Origin: Legionella sp. PC997
GTDB lineage: Bacteria; Pseudomonadota; Gammaproteobacteria; Legionellales; Legionellaceae
Length of the DNA stretch: 64,000 bases
Assembly: GCF_014109825.1 (NCBI RefSeq)
Contig: NZ_CP059576.1
Coordinates: 3,641,501-3,705,500, forward strand
Direction of reading: 5' to 3'
A program made the translations under genes and the position numbers. Below the pieces are notes generated by a model. The model had not been told where the DNA came from. It saw only the letters and a program-made list of their open reading frames with translations, and searched no databases. Shown in pieces: positions 1 to 8,717 of this stretch (the first letter of the stretch is position 1; every line of letters begins with the position of its first letter).

Positions 1-579
1 TTGACCATTTTTTGCACCATTCACCATTTCTTGTGGGATAGAAATATCCTGCGTCAGATGTTTGCTATCGGGCAAGACAAAACTTACCCCATGATCGCTA
101 AAAAAGCGTCCTACTACGGAGGCATTCGCATGCTCAATTACTTCATGAATTTTTGCTTCAGGTCTTCCCCGTCGGTCCACACCCGCTTGATAGGCAAGAA
201 CAATATCCCCATGCATTACCGCCCGCATTTCTTTAGCGGACAAAAACATATCTTCCGAGCCATCATCCGGAATAAAAAAACCAAAGCCATCTGGATGTCC
301 TTGGACCGTACCCCGTGACAGATTAATCCTTTTCATAAGGCAAAACCGACCACGTCGATCCTGCATAATTTGGCCATCGCGCAACATGGCCTTCAGCCTA
401 AATCCCATAGATTCTTGTTTGCTTTCATTACTTATGTGTAGTTTGTCAAATAATTGATTGCGCGACATGGGTTTACCGAATTCATTAAGAACTTCCATGA
501 TGAATTCGCGACTTGGGACAGGATCGTTATATTTTTCACTTTCTCGTGCATAAAAGGGATCTTTTGATTTTTTGCTCAC
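1..579 (-). CDS. rnr: Ribonuclease R, N-terminal part (runs off window)
   Basis: This is the 5' part of a 3'-5' exoribonuclease that degrades structured RNA. Read on the minus strand from a GTG at 579, with AGGA a few bases upstream and an in-frame TAA just before it, the protein starts MSKKSKDPFYARESEKYND. It then has a winged-helix-like segment and a cold-shock OB-fold with the family motif GTVQGHPDGFGFFIPDD. About 193 codons are visible; the RNB catalytic domain lies outside the window. The plus-strand reading frame over the same bases is only its antisense shadow. The family assignment is firm. Confidence 0.9.
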   Translation of the reverse strand, partial: MSKKSKDPFYARESEKYNDPVPSREFIMEVLNEFGKPMSRNQLFDKLHISNESKQESMGFRLKAMLRDGQIMQDRRGRFCLMKRINLSRGTVQGHPDGFGFFIPDDGSEDMFLSAKEMRAVMHGDIVLAYQAGVDRRGRPEAKIHEVIEHANASVVGRFFSDHGVSFVLPDSKHLTQDISIPQEMVNGAKNGQ

Positions 580-731
580 TACTTATCCTGTTTGTATTTA
601 GTTATCATCATATTTAAGTTATATATCATTTGCTCAGTTCTACCACTTATCCATAAAAGTAGCAAGATAAGGGGGCAACCGCCAGTAATTCTCCCAAAGT
701 AGTTAAGAACCCTCTATCCAAAACGCATTCT

Positions 732-956
732 TTAAGAAATATTGCTGGATTTATATCTATTTTCAATATCTTCAAGAACTTCTTTTGCACAAAGATTTGT
801 TTGAATTAATGCACCAATTAGAATCTGCTGCGTCATCTCACTACTAATCGTGGAGTCACGAGATAATACAGAATAAACATTTTGCATAAACTGGAGTTTT
901 CTTTCTTTATTCTCTAGCTTATCTTCAGTTTTTGTATCAAACAGCTTTATGTACAT
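732..956 (-). CDS. Small hypothetical protein
   Basis: A 74-residue, charged, probably helical cytoplasmic protein that I do not recognise. An ATG at 962 is also possible, but GGAG would then touch the start codon. The ATG at 956 sits 7 bases after GGAG and is preferred. There is no signal peptide or membrane segment. It lies between rnr and a secreted protein gene, all on the minus strand with separate spacing. It may be a real small gene, but no family motif is visible. Confidence 0.5.
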   Translation of the reverse strand: MYIKLFDTKTEDKLENKERKLQFMQNVYSVLSRDSTISSEMTQQILIGALIQTNLCAKEVLEDIENRYKSSNIS

Positions 957-1010
957 ACTCATACTCCAAAATTAAAATCTCGGGAGATTGTGCAAATGAA
1001 TTAACTCTTG

Positions 1011-1490
1011 TTACTTATTGTTCTTAGGCATAGGAATCACAAAACCTCGTGCCCCCACTGCAGCAGTTAAGGCAGATAATGACATATCTTCTGCTGCCCA
1101 AAACGTACTTTCTTTACCATTATTAGGGATTTTCACCCCCTTCCATTTACACACGGCAATGAGACCTTCACAGGGGACTTGTTGTTCATGGCCAGGTTTA
1201 GATTCAATGCAATTTATAGGAAATGGACCTTTGTTCAATGCTAATGCAGACCAATTACCACCTTGTAAACGAGTTGTCCAACCTGCGCTAGCGCTCGGCT
1301 CAGTAACGGGATGGGTAATCCATAAATCAGCAGAAGTAAGATTATGAATAAAGATCAGACTGCTTTGTTTACCTTGTAGAGTCACTGACTCACCTTGAAC
1401 AGCAATCGCCTGACATCCAACAGGGAGAGTGGATTCAGCAGCAACAACCATAGATAACATGGAACAACAAAGAAAAGTGAAAACTCTCAT
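1011..1490 (-). CDS. Secreted hypothetical protein with signal peptide
   Basis: The start at 1490 is chosen because GGAG lies 6 bases upstream and because it places a clean signal peptide (MRVFTFLCCSMLSMVVAAES) at the N-terminus; a longer frame to 1514 lacks such a site. The mature part of about 140 residues has four cysteines (GCQAI, INCIES, VPCEG, AVCKW) that could form disulfides in the periplasm. The TSADLWITHPVTEPSASAGW stretch suggests a beta-rich fold. I do not recognise the family. Periplasmic or secreted location is inferred from the signal peptide. Confidence 0.7.
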   Translation of the reverse strand: MRVFTFLCCSMLSMVVAAESTLPVGCQAIAVQGESVTLQGKQSSLIFIHNLTSADLWITHPVTEPSASAGWTTRLQGGNWSALALNKGPFPINCIESKPGHEQQVPCEGLIAVCKWKGVKIPNNGKESTFWAAEDMSLSALTAAVGARGFVIPMPKNNK

Positions 1491-1631
1491 TACTTTCTCC
1501 AAAAAATAGACCAATCTGATTGTTCAGAACATGTAGGCAGCGTGCAAGGATAAAATTATATAGTTAGGCTATATTACTTGTCAGCCTTACTTGTTAAAAT
1601 CATTCTATCATTCGACTGACAATTCAATTAT

Positions 1632-2084
1632 ATGCAGATCTGGGTAGATGCCGATGCGTGCCCTAAAATAATTAAAGAGATTTTATTTCGCGCCGCGGTC
1701 CGTACAAAAACACGACTCACCTTGGTGGCTAATTCCTTTATTAATTATCCTCCCTCACCTTTTATCGATGCAGTTCAAGTCGTTAAAGGCTTTGATAGTG
1801 CAGATCATTATATCACAACTCATTTGCAACCGTTTGATTTAGTTATCACTGCGGACATCCCTCTTGCCGCAGATGTGATTGCAAAAAAAGGATTGGCAAT
1901 TAATCCTCGTGGAGAGGAATATACGGAAAACAACATCAAACAGCGGTTAAATTTACGAAACATGAACGAGCAATTACGCGCTACCGGGCATTATTCGGGT
2001 GGTCCTGCTGCCTTAAGCATAAAAGAAAAAACTGCCTTTGCCAATGCATTAGATCGCTGCTTAGCTAGAAATATAAAAAGTTGA
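1632..2084 (+). CDS. yaiI: YaiI/YqxD (UPF0178, DUF188) family protein
   Basis: A 150-residue protein of the widespread UPF0178 family, whose fold is related to PIN/NYN-type nuclease domains; its cellular role is not established. Diagnostic stretches are [20 protein letters not shown] at the N-terminus, [12 protein letters not shown], the acidic motif [14 protein letters not shown] and [12 protein letters not shown]. The length equals the usual 145-155 residues. It stands alone, with about 100 bp of AT-rich upstream sequence. The family call is firm, the biochemical activity open. Confidence 0.9.
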   Translation: MQIWVDADACPKIIKEILFRAAVRTKTRLTLVANSFINYPPSPFIDAVQVVKGFDSADHYITTHLQPFDLVITADIPLAADVIAKKGLAINPRGEEYTENNIKQRLNLRNMNEQLRATGHYSGGPAALSIKEKTAFANALDRCLARNIKS

Positions 2085-2141
2085 CAAATAATTCTCAACA
2101 ACCTAGATTTAAATATACTCCAGATGGAATGGTACAACTGC

Positions 2142-2873
2142 ATGAAGCGGGTTAGACATATTCTATTTTTTATACTTTTAGTGATTACCCCACTCGCTTA
2201 TAGCAATACCGTTATAGTAGGCGTTTCAAAATCTGCACCTCCTTTTTCTGCAATAGACGGAAGTAATCATTATTTTGGTTTTTGCATCGATCTAATGGAT
2301 GAAATATGTAAACGTCTCAATATTACTTGTGAATACAAACCAGTCACCATGAAAAACCAATTGGCTATACTCAATGCAGGAGATATTGATATTACGTTCC
2401 CGCCCAGCCCCATCCCTCAATCCCTCTCCGCAAATTATGTTTATAGTTTGCCCTTTATGACAAGTGATGGACAATTTTTAACAATGTCCTCAAATATAAA
2501 AACCATTAAGGATCTTAAAAACAAAAAAATAGGGACTCTAGAAGCAAGCGACCTCGAGGATACCCTTGCGCTGTATACCAGCAGAGATAATATAAAATCC
2601 TATCCAAAAATTTCTTTAATGATTACCGCATTGCTCAATAATAATGTGGATGCAATTATATTGAACATCAATATCTTTAAGTATCTTACCATCAATAAAG
2701 TGATTAACTTTAAGCCTGTGGGGAAACCTATTGTACTTGGAAACGGCTATGGAATCCTCGCACTTCCCAAAAATACGGCGCTCATTAATGGTATCAACAA
2801 AGTTTTATTACAAATGGAAAACGATGGAACTTATGAAACCATTTATAATAAATACTTCGGCTCTAATTTGTAG
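2142..2873 (+). CDS. Periplasmic solute-binding protein, family 3
   Basis: A polar amino-acid-type periplasmic binding protein (SBP family 3). The start at 2142 gives a signal peptide (MKRVRHILFFILLVITPLAYS); an in-frame ATG at 2124 only adds six residues. The mature protein begins TVIVGVSKSAPPFSAID and continues with FGFCIDLMDEICKRLN, the usual first lobe, then the hinge region IKTIKDLKNKKIGTLEASD. It ends NDGTYETIYNKYFG, typical of the family. No permease or ATPase gene is adjacent, so it is an orphan binding protein; the ligand cannot be read from sequence. Confidence 0.85.
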   Translation: MKRVRHILFFILLVITPLAYSNTVIVGVSKSAPPFSAIDGSNHYFGFCIDLMDEICKRLNITCEYKPVTMKNQLAILNAGDIDITFPPSPIPQSLSANYVYSLPFMTSDGQFLTMSSNIKTIKDLKNKKIGTLEASDLEDTLALYTSRDNIKSYPKISLMITALLNNNVDAIILNINIFKYLTINKVINFKPVGKPIVLGNGYGILALPKNTALINGINKVLLQMENDGTYETIYNKYFGSNL

Positions 2874-2925
2874 CGTTATGCGGTATAGGTTAAACTGACA
2901 CCTTTTCAAAGAGCAGGATTGAAAC

Positions 2926-3513
2926 ATGTCAGAGCGTATTAATGGCGAAGAAATCATCAATATACATAAAAACTCCATCCTCCAATGGAATACTTCCGGT
3001 ATCGTGTATCAACAGCAAGAATTTTATCGCTTAGTAGAAGAAAATCATGCATTTAACTATCAGCTCTGGCTGGCAGAAGATAGAGCTCGTCGTGATGATC
3101 AGGGTTATGAATTTGTCTACCAGGCAAAGCGAGAAATTGATCGCTACAATCAATTGCGTAATAACCGTATGGAAGCAATGGATGAATGGCTTTTCCAGCA
3201 ATTACAACCAGCACATTATAATGTATGTCCAGTGCACTCTGAATCACCCGGCATGATCATTGATAGACTCTCTATTTTATCATTAAAATCTTATCACATG
3301 GGTCTACAAACTCAGCGCGAAGATGTCACCGAAGAACATAGAAACAATTGTGCCCATAAATTAGGGATCATTAATCAACAATTAGAACAATTAACCCAAT
3401 GCTTTAAAGAATTGCTTGAACAAGTGCATGCGAAAAAGCGTACGTTCAGAGTCTATCATCAATTTAAAATGTATAATGATCCTACTCTAAACCCCCAATT
3501 ATACTCTCGGTAG
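2926..3513 (+). CDS. DUF4254 domain protein
   Basis: A 195-residue cytoplasmic protein of the DUF4254 family. The family hallmark SPGMIIDRLSILSLKSYHMG lies at about residues 106-125 and is followed by a helical segment with many Gln and Glu. AGGA lies 7 bases before the ATG. The 3' end overlaps the convergent membrane-protein gene by 32 bp, so the transcripts of the two genes would be complementary at their ends. In other bacteria the family is found near LPS or sugar-transfer genes, but nothing here ties it to one. Confidence 0.75.
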   Translation: MSERINGEEIINIHKNSILQWNTSGIVYQQQEFYRLVEENHAFNYQLWLAEDRARRDDQGYEFVYQAKREIDRYNQLRNNRMEAMDEWLFQQLQPAHYNVCPVHSESPGMIIDRLSILSLKSYHMGLQTQREDVTEEHRNNCAHKLGIINQQLEQLTQCFKELLEQVHAKKRTFRVYHQFKMYNDPTLNPQLYSR

Positions 3514-5380
3514 GATGCTGATTTAGGCTTGTGTCACTCATTGAATGAGAAAGTTTGGAGGGAGGGGTTTGTTTAGAATAAAAGAAATTCCAAATTGAAG
3601 AACCGCTTTTTGGCCGGGAATCAGAGGCTTTGCGTTTCGGACGCTCACTTGATTCCCGTGGATGCCGGGTTTTCATATCATCCATCGACACCCCGGCACA
3701 TTCTGATTCTTTAATTTTTGGATCTACAACCTTAGCTACAGGCGATCGCCCTAATCCACGAGCTAAAGCTCGAAAACCAAAAATTAATGAGAATAAGGCA
3801 CCACATACAATTGCTAAGTCTCCCATTAACGAGGTATCGTGACAATGTCCTTCAGAATCAATATCTTGGGAGAAGGTCAAAGCAAAATTAGAGAAATTGT
3901 TTCCTTTAGATAAACCAGAAGCAAAAGAGCGAAATACTTCAAACCACTCTTGAAAAAAAGTCTGTGGGGAAGGATCGAGGTTAAGACCATCGGTTAATGC
4001 CGCAGCAAACGTTTCTGCATCTAAAATATCAGCCTCTACGTTGCTCTCGATACGATTCTTCATCTCCTTAATTTTAGTGTAAGGATGATCTTTTTGGTCG
4101 TCTTGTTCGCGTCTTTTCATATGCTGGTAGTGAGCATTTAAGGTATACGCGGTCATCCCTATCATTAATATTAAGCCAGAAACGATAATTACTGCCAATA
4201 AAGCAGGAGGAAAGCTACCTGCAGTGATTAGAGAAAGTGAAGAAGCGGTAAATAAAATACTAGTCAATACCCCGTAAGCAAATAAACCATACTTCATACC
4301 TAACAAACCGGCTGTCAGATAACTGTACGTCAGTTGGTCTTGTAATAATCGGTGCTCTTCTTCAAAACTCCCAATTAAACGGCAAACCTCTCTTTTCAAT
4401 CTTCTGATTTCTTCTAGATCTTCATTTTTAAGGCTATGCCTTGCCTGTAACTCAAGCAATTTAGCATAAGTCAGCTCCAATTCTTTAGTAGTTAGGGCTA
4501 ACTTACATCGGGTTTGGGTAACTTCGAGGCGTAACTGAAAATCATATTCTTCATAAATTCTTGAGATGACACAGGAGAGTGTGTATAAAGCCCCAATACT
4601 GGATAAAGCAATAAGGAGCGGTGGCGAAAGCACTGAAAGACTTACCACGCCAATGTAAAGATATAATCCGTCTAACAATCCACCCGCTGCTACCGCTAAA
4701 TACGCATGAACGCGTGTATCCGTATCCTGATATTCTATTTTTGATAAGTACGTTTTAAGATCTAATGGCGTTAAAGAGCTGAGTTGTTGAATTTTCAATA
4801 AAAGCTCTTTATTTTGATCCATTTGCGTTTTACGCTTCTCAACCATGCTGCGTATCCAAAGACGATTGGCGGCAGCAAATACACCTAAAAACAATCCTAC
4901 AGGGATTACCATGTATTTGAGATCCATCCCACTGATTAGGCTTAATACCTGAACTGCGCTCCGCCACCCTTTGTATGCATTTTTTAAGCCCTTCATCAAA
5001 TCACGAAAATAGGGCCAAGCAGACGCTATTAATTTTTTTAACGAATCCTTCTCTTCTTTATCATAAACACTGGCTAAAAAGGAAAAGGAAACCAAAAAAA
5101 TTGCTTCTGCAGCAACCGCGGCGATTCCTTCGGGAGAGGTCAAAATTTTGTGCATTAGATCGGGATCAGACTTAGCAATAAATACTTCCAAGAAGTATTT
5201 AAACATACTGTAAGAAGAGCTTAGAGAGTCCATAACGGCATAAGCATGATAAACATAACGATCTTTATCGAGCTTTTGAGCGAGAAGTCTACTTTGCGCG
5301 TCAATACGACCGGCGATCGCCAAGAGGAAAACAAGGTCTTCGGATTTTAACGGTGAATCTTCTTCGCCCTTAATAGTCAT
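3482..5380 (-). CDS. Large multi-pass membrane protein, candidate Legionella effector
   Basis: A 632-residue protein of no family I recognise. Hydrophobic segments lie at roughly residues 90-105, 158-178, 235-275, 355-415 (several passes) and 520-540, separated by charged, coiled-coil-prone stretches (about 180-215, 285-350 and 425-455). The C-terminal 90 residues are hydrophilic, rich in Ser, Pro, Lys and Arg, and presumably disordered. Alternation of membrane hairpins and coiled coils is common among Legionella effectors that act on host membranes; that role is inference. A good sigma-70 promoter precedes it and its 3' end overlaps the DUF4254 gene. Confidence 0.7.
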   Translation of the reverse strand: MTIKGEEDSPLKSEDLVFLLAIAGRIDAQSRLLAQKLDKDRYVYHAYAVMDSLSSSYSMFKYFLEVFIAKSDPDLMHKILTSPEGIAAVAAEAIFLVSFSFLASVYDKEEKDSLKKLIASAWPYFRDLMKGLKNAYKGWRSAVQVLSLISGMDLKYMVIPVGLFLGVFAAANRLWIRSMVEKRKTQMDQNKELLLKIQQLSSLTPLDLKTYLSKIEYQDTDTRVHAYLAVAAGGLLDGLYLYIGVVSLSVLSPPLLIALSSIGALYTLSCVISRIYEEYDFQLRLEVTQTRCKLALTTKELELTYAKLLELQARHSLKNEDLEEIRRLKREVCRLIGSFEEEHRLLQDQLTYSYLTAGLLGMKYGLFAYGVLTSILFTASSLSLITAGSFPPALLAVIIVSGLILMIGMTAYTLNAHYQHMKRREQDDQKDHPYTKIKEMKNRIESNVEADILDAETFAAALTDGLNLDPSPQTFFQEWFEVFRSFASGLSKGNNFSNFALTFSQDIDSEGHCHDTSLMGDLAIVCGALFSLIFGFRALARGLGRSPVAKVVDPKIKESECAGVSMDDMKTRHPRESSERPKRKASDSRPKSGSSIWNFFYSKQTPPSKLSHSMSDTSLNQHPTESIIGGLE

Positions 5381-5418
5381 TCTTACACACAGAAATGGCC
5401 ACCAGTTAGGATGGGCGG

Positions 5419-5447
5419 ATTATATGGATTATTGCTCTCGATGTCAA
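5419..5447 (-). promoter_or_regulatory. Sigma-70-type promoter of the 632-residue membrane protein
   Basis: On the minus strand TTGACA (5447-5442) and TATAAT (5424-5419) are separated by exactly 17 bp, a perfect consensus. It points toward the gene starting at 5380, giving a short leader of about 30 bases. Confidence 0.75.
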
Positions 5448-5617
5448 TAATCGTTTCATCATGACTTAAAAAGATACAATTTTCAGGCAGTTGATCATGA
5501 TATCACACTCAGTTCGTACAAAAAATATTTATTAAATCCACTTACGGGTTGTGACTTAGGAGCCAAACCTGCTACGATATTGCCCTAATATAAAAACAAC
5601 TCAGGTAAGAGGATTCA

Positions 5618-6139
5618 ATGAGATCAATATTTGCTCTCTTTATTTTTGTAGCACTAATGACCGGACCCGTTATGGCATCGAATGAAGCACAAATTTATGG
5701 TTATGTTGAAAAAGTTTCGTTTCCCCAAAAAAATTTGACTCTATCAGCTAAATTGGATACCGGGGCTAAATCAGCATCGTTAAATGCGACCAATATTACT
5801 GAAATAACCAAAAATGGGGTTCCTTATTTACGTTTTACTGTTCCGACTAAGACTGGCGAATCTATATTTGAAGCGGAATACAAAGGCCGAGTGAAAATCA
5901 AAGTTCGGGATGGAGAACATGGTTCCGAGATTATCGCACACGCACCAATCAAACGGCCCGTTGTACTGCTTGATATACAACTTGGAGATAAGGTCAGAAC
6001 AATTAAAGTAAATTTAACCAACCGCAAACGCTTCCTCTATCCTTTACTTCTAGGAAGAGACGCAATTATTGCTTTTAATGGTGCAGTTAATCCAGCACTC
6101 ACATTTACGTTAAAAAATCAGAGTTTTAAGAAACAATGA
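5618..6139 (+). CDS. Retropepsin-like peptidase ('ATP-dependent zinc protease' family, PF05618)
   Basis: A 173-residue exported protein starting with a signal peptide (MRSIFALFIFVALMTGPVMA). The core motif LDTGAKSASLNA at about residues 46-57 matches the D-T-G-A active-site loop of retropepsin-fold proteases, and RKRFLYPLLLGRDAI near the C-terminus is the second family hallmark. Despite the historic name 'zinc protease', the motif is that of an aspartic peptidase. It is the first gene of an operon: its stop overlaps the next start by 4 bp. Proteins of this family commonly sit next to RimK-like ligases, as here. Confidence 0.85.
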   Translation: MRSIFALFIFVALMTGPVMASNEAQIYGYVEKVSFPQKNLTLSAKLDTGAKSASLNATNITEITKNGVPYLRFTVPTKTGESIFEAEYKGRVKIKVRDGEHGSEIIAHAPIKRPVVLLDIQLGDKVRTIKVNLTNRKRFLYPLLLGRDAIIAFNGAVNPALTFTLKNQSFKKQ

Positions 6140-7662
6140 AAAACAACACGCGTCATGTTTATGGATTGATCATTACACTATTTATCCTTGGAGCAGGAAT
6201 TTTTTTGTACCGACACTTTGTTCTCGATGTGCCGCTAACTGATACTGAAACGATAAACAGTTGGATGGTTGAATCCAACTTGCGTTTCGTTGCGGACCCG
6301 AATACGCCAATTAAAGCGAGTTTTAATATCCCTTATTTGCCACCCCATTTTGCTATTCTTGATGAGTATTTCGTCTCAAGAAATTATGGGGTAACCACTA
6401 ACTTAAATGGTGATAATCGGGAAACCGTTTGGTCAATCCGGCGAGCCCATGGCGCACAATCGCTGTATTACAGAGCAATTTTTCGCCAAACTGAGGGCAA
6501 TGAATCACCATTAGCGACCCCTCCTGCGGCCAAAACACAACCCCTGGCAGAAAGTCAAAAGTCCGCTGTGGAAACCATCATCAGCCAAGTAAGACAATCT
6601 TCAGCTGATATTAAAACCTTTGCTCAGAGCACCATTAAAGAACTGAATAAAAAAGATGGGAATGCTAAATTATTAACAAGTAATGACTTTAGTGATGAGC
6701 ACCTTATCAATGCCGCCATTTTAATTTTAAATCAGTCTAAAATTTCTGCGATCCCCGTAAAGGGAATTTATTTATCTCAAAAAAGCAAAGCGGAATTAAG
6801 TTCATTTTTAGCTGTATTCAATGGTAAAAACTGGATTTATATTAATCCTAAAACTGGGGGAGCCGGTTTACCAAAAGATTTTCTTATTTGGCAATATGGT
6901 AATGAGCCTGTATTTAACGTCGAGGGGGGCAAAAAGCCGCAATTTAGTTTAACTGTATCGCCCACGCCCATCAATGCTTTAAGTATTGCTAAATCGCGGG
7001 GTCTGCAATCCGATTCGCAACTCCTGCGATTCTCTTTGTTACAATTGCCGGTTAATGCTCAAGCTACCTATAAGATTTTATTAACCGTACCTATAGGTGC
7101 TTTTATTATCTTAATCCTACGAAACTTTATTGGACTCAAAACATTTGGGACTTTTATGCCCGTTCTAATCGCTTTAGCGTTTAGAGAAACACATGTAGTC
7201 TGGGGAATTTCTCTCTTTGTTATTATTGTCTCTTTTGGGCTACTGGCACGTTTTTATTTAGACCAATTGCGACTGCTTTTGGTACCACGACTCGCAGCAA
7301 TATTAACTGTCGTGATTATGCTTATGATCTTTATTAGTATCATCAGTCAAAATCTCGGCCTCGATGCAGGTCTCTCCGTTGCCCTATTCCCTCTGGTCAT
7401 TTTAACCATGACTATAGAACGTATGTGCATTACTTGGGATGAACGCGGTGCATCAGAAGCCATTAAATCAGGCATAGGCAGCCTAATTGCAGCAGTTATC
7501 TCTTATTGGGCGATGAGTTATGAACCATTACAATATCTTGTCTTTGCTTTTCCTGAGCTGATTCTGGTTCTGCTCGCGTTAATCTTGTGGTTTGGACAAT
7601 ATCGAGGATACCGATTATTTGAGTTGAAACGCTTTAAATCACTTGCGGGACACGTAAAATGA
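6136..7662 (+). CDS. Inactive transglutaminase-like domain fused to 7 membrane helices
   Basis: A 508-residue inner-membrane protein. Residues 8-28 are an N-terminal anchor. A periplasmic region of about 300 residues includes a transglutaminase-like part (FSDEHLINAAILILNQSKIS), and about seven membrane helices follow from residue 312 (YKILLTVPIGAFIILILRNF) to the end. The motif IGLKTFGTFMPVLIALAFRE is characteristic of the 7TM domain. It overlaps both neighbours by 4 bp, so the three genes are translationally coupled. The family has been described as an inactive transglutaminase; its substrate is unknown. Confidence 0.85.
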   Translation: MKNNTRHVYGLIITLFILGAGIFLYRHFVLDVPLTDTETINSWMVESNLRFVADPNTPIKASFNIPYLPPHFAILDEYFVSRNYGVTTNLNGDNRETVWSIRRAHGAQSLYYRAIFRQTEGNESPLATPPAAKTQPLAESQKSAVETIISQVRQSSADIKTFAQSTIKELNKKDGNAKLLTSNDFSDEHLINAAILILNQSKISAIPVKGIYLSQKSKAELSSFLAVFNGKNWIYINPKTGGAGLPKDFLIWQYGNEPVFNVEGGKKPQFSLTVSPTPINALSIAKSRGLQSDSQLLRFSLLQLPVNAQATYKILLTVPIGAFIILILRNFIGLKTFGTFMPVLIALAFRETHVVWGISLFVIIVSFGLLARFYLDQLRLLLVPRLAAILTVVIMLMIFISIISQNLGLDAGLSVALFPLVILTMTIERMCITWDERGASEAIKSGIGSLIAAVISYWAMSYEPLQYLVFAFPELILVLLALILWFGQYRGYRLFELKRFKSLAGHVK

Positions 7663-8612
7663 TTAATCTGTTTCGCCGTTTAAAAAACCACGGAATACTA
7701 AGTATTAATCAGCGTAATTCAGATTTTGTATTGCGCTATAATCCTAGAAAACTATTCCCTTTAGTTGATGATAAGTTAAAAACTAAAAAACTGGCTCTAA
7801 AAGCAGGTATTGCGGTCCCACCTTTATACGATATCATTGAAACGGAACAACAAATTAAAACCATAGAGGAACGTTTAGAACCTTATAATGACTTTGTTGT
7901 TAAACCAGCTCGAGGTTCTGGTGGAGATGGGATTTTAGTTTTTAAGGATAAAGTTTATGGTCGTTATCGGCAAATTAACGGCAAACTCACCACAACCCAA
8001 GAGCTTAGCTACCATTTATCCTGCCTTCTTTCAGGAGCATATAGTCTGGGAGGCTCCTCGGATTATGCAATTATAGAGAAACGAGTAGTGGTAGACCCCG
8101 TATTTGCCGAAGTAAGTTATGAGGGTATTCCTGATATTCGTATTATTAGTTTATTGGGTTATCCCGCTATGGCCATGGTGCGCCTCCCGACTCGCTTGTC
8201 GGGTGGAAAAGCGAATTTACACCAAGGTGCTATTGGGGTTGGAGTCGATTTAGCTACGGGAAAGACCTTAGGTGGCGTATATCATAATGACATCATCGAT
8301 TATCATCCTGATACTTTGAACTCCATCGTCGGCATTGAAGTACCCTATTGGAATAAAATACTGGAAATAGCTTCCAGCTGTTATGAATTAACAGGTCTTG
8401 GCTATCTCGGTGTAGATATAGTCCTGGATAAAGAACACGGCCCATTAATGCTTGAATTAAATGCAAGGCCAGGCTTGAATATCCAAATTGCTAATCGGGA
8501 AGGCGGATTAAAACGCTATCGAATAATTGAAGCCCATTATCAGAAACATCCCAAAGAATCAGTTGCTGAAAAAGTAGCGTTTAGTCGTCAACACTTTGCT
8601 CGCTTAAAATAA
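7659..8612 (+). CDS. Alpha-L-glutamate ligase-like (RimK-related) ATP-grasp protein
   Basis: A 317-residue cytoplasmic ATP-grasp enzyme. FVVKPARGSGGDGILVF (about 79-95) is the ATP-binding loop, and DIVLDKEHGPLMLELNARPG near the C-terminus carries the metal-binding Glu and Asn of the family. It would ligate an amino acid, by family glutamate, to an acceptor that is not known. It is the third gene of the operon with the retropepsin-like peptidase and the 7TM protein, overlapping the latter by 4 bp. The conserved trio suggests addition and removal of a peptide tag at the cell envelope, which is inference. Confidence 0.85.
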   Translation: MINLFRRLKNHGILSINQRNSDFVLRYNPRKLFPLVDDKLKTKKLALKAGIAVPPLYDIIETEQQIKTIEERLEPYNDFVVKPARGSGGDGILVFKDKVYGRYRQINGKLTTTQELSYHLSCLLSGAYSLGGSSDYAIIEKRVVVDPVFAEVSYEGIPDIRIISLLGYPAMAMVRLPTRLSGGKANLHQGAIGVGVDLATGKTLGGVYHNDIIDYHPDTLNSIVGIEVPYWNKILEIASSCYELTGLGYLGVDIVLDKEHGPLMLELNARPGLNIQIANREGGLKRYRIIEAHYQKHPKESVAEKVAFSRQHFARLK

Positions 8613-8717
8613 AGTATTAAGTCTTAGGATGGGAGGAGTTTATGACGAAGGATCTCCTGGTTTTGGTATTTTATTACCCTAACACGTTGAGACCCCACAT
8701 TTAAAAGTCATTATTCG

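Noticed and set aside
1..318. Plus-strand open frame at the window start
   Set aside because: The minus strand encodes an unmistakable RNase R N-terminus over the same bases.
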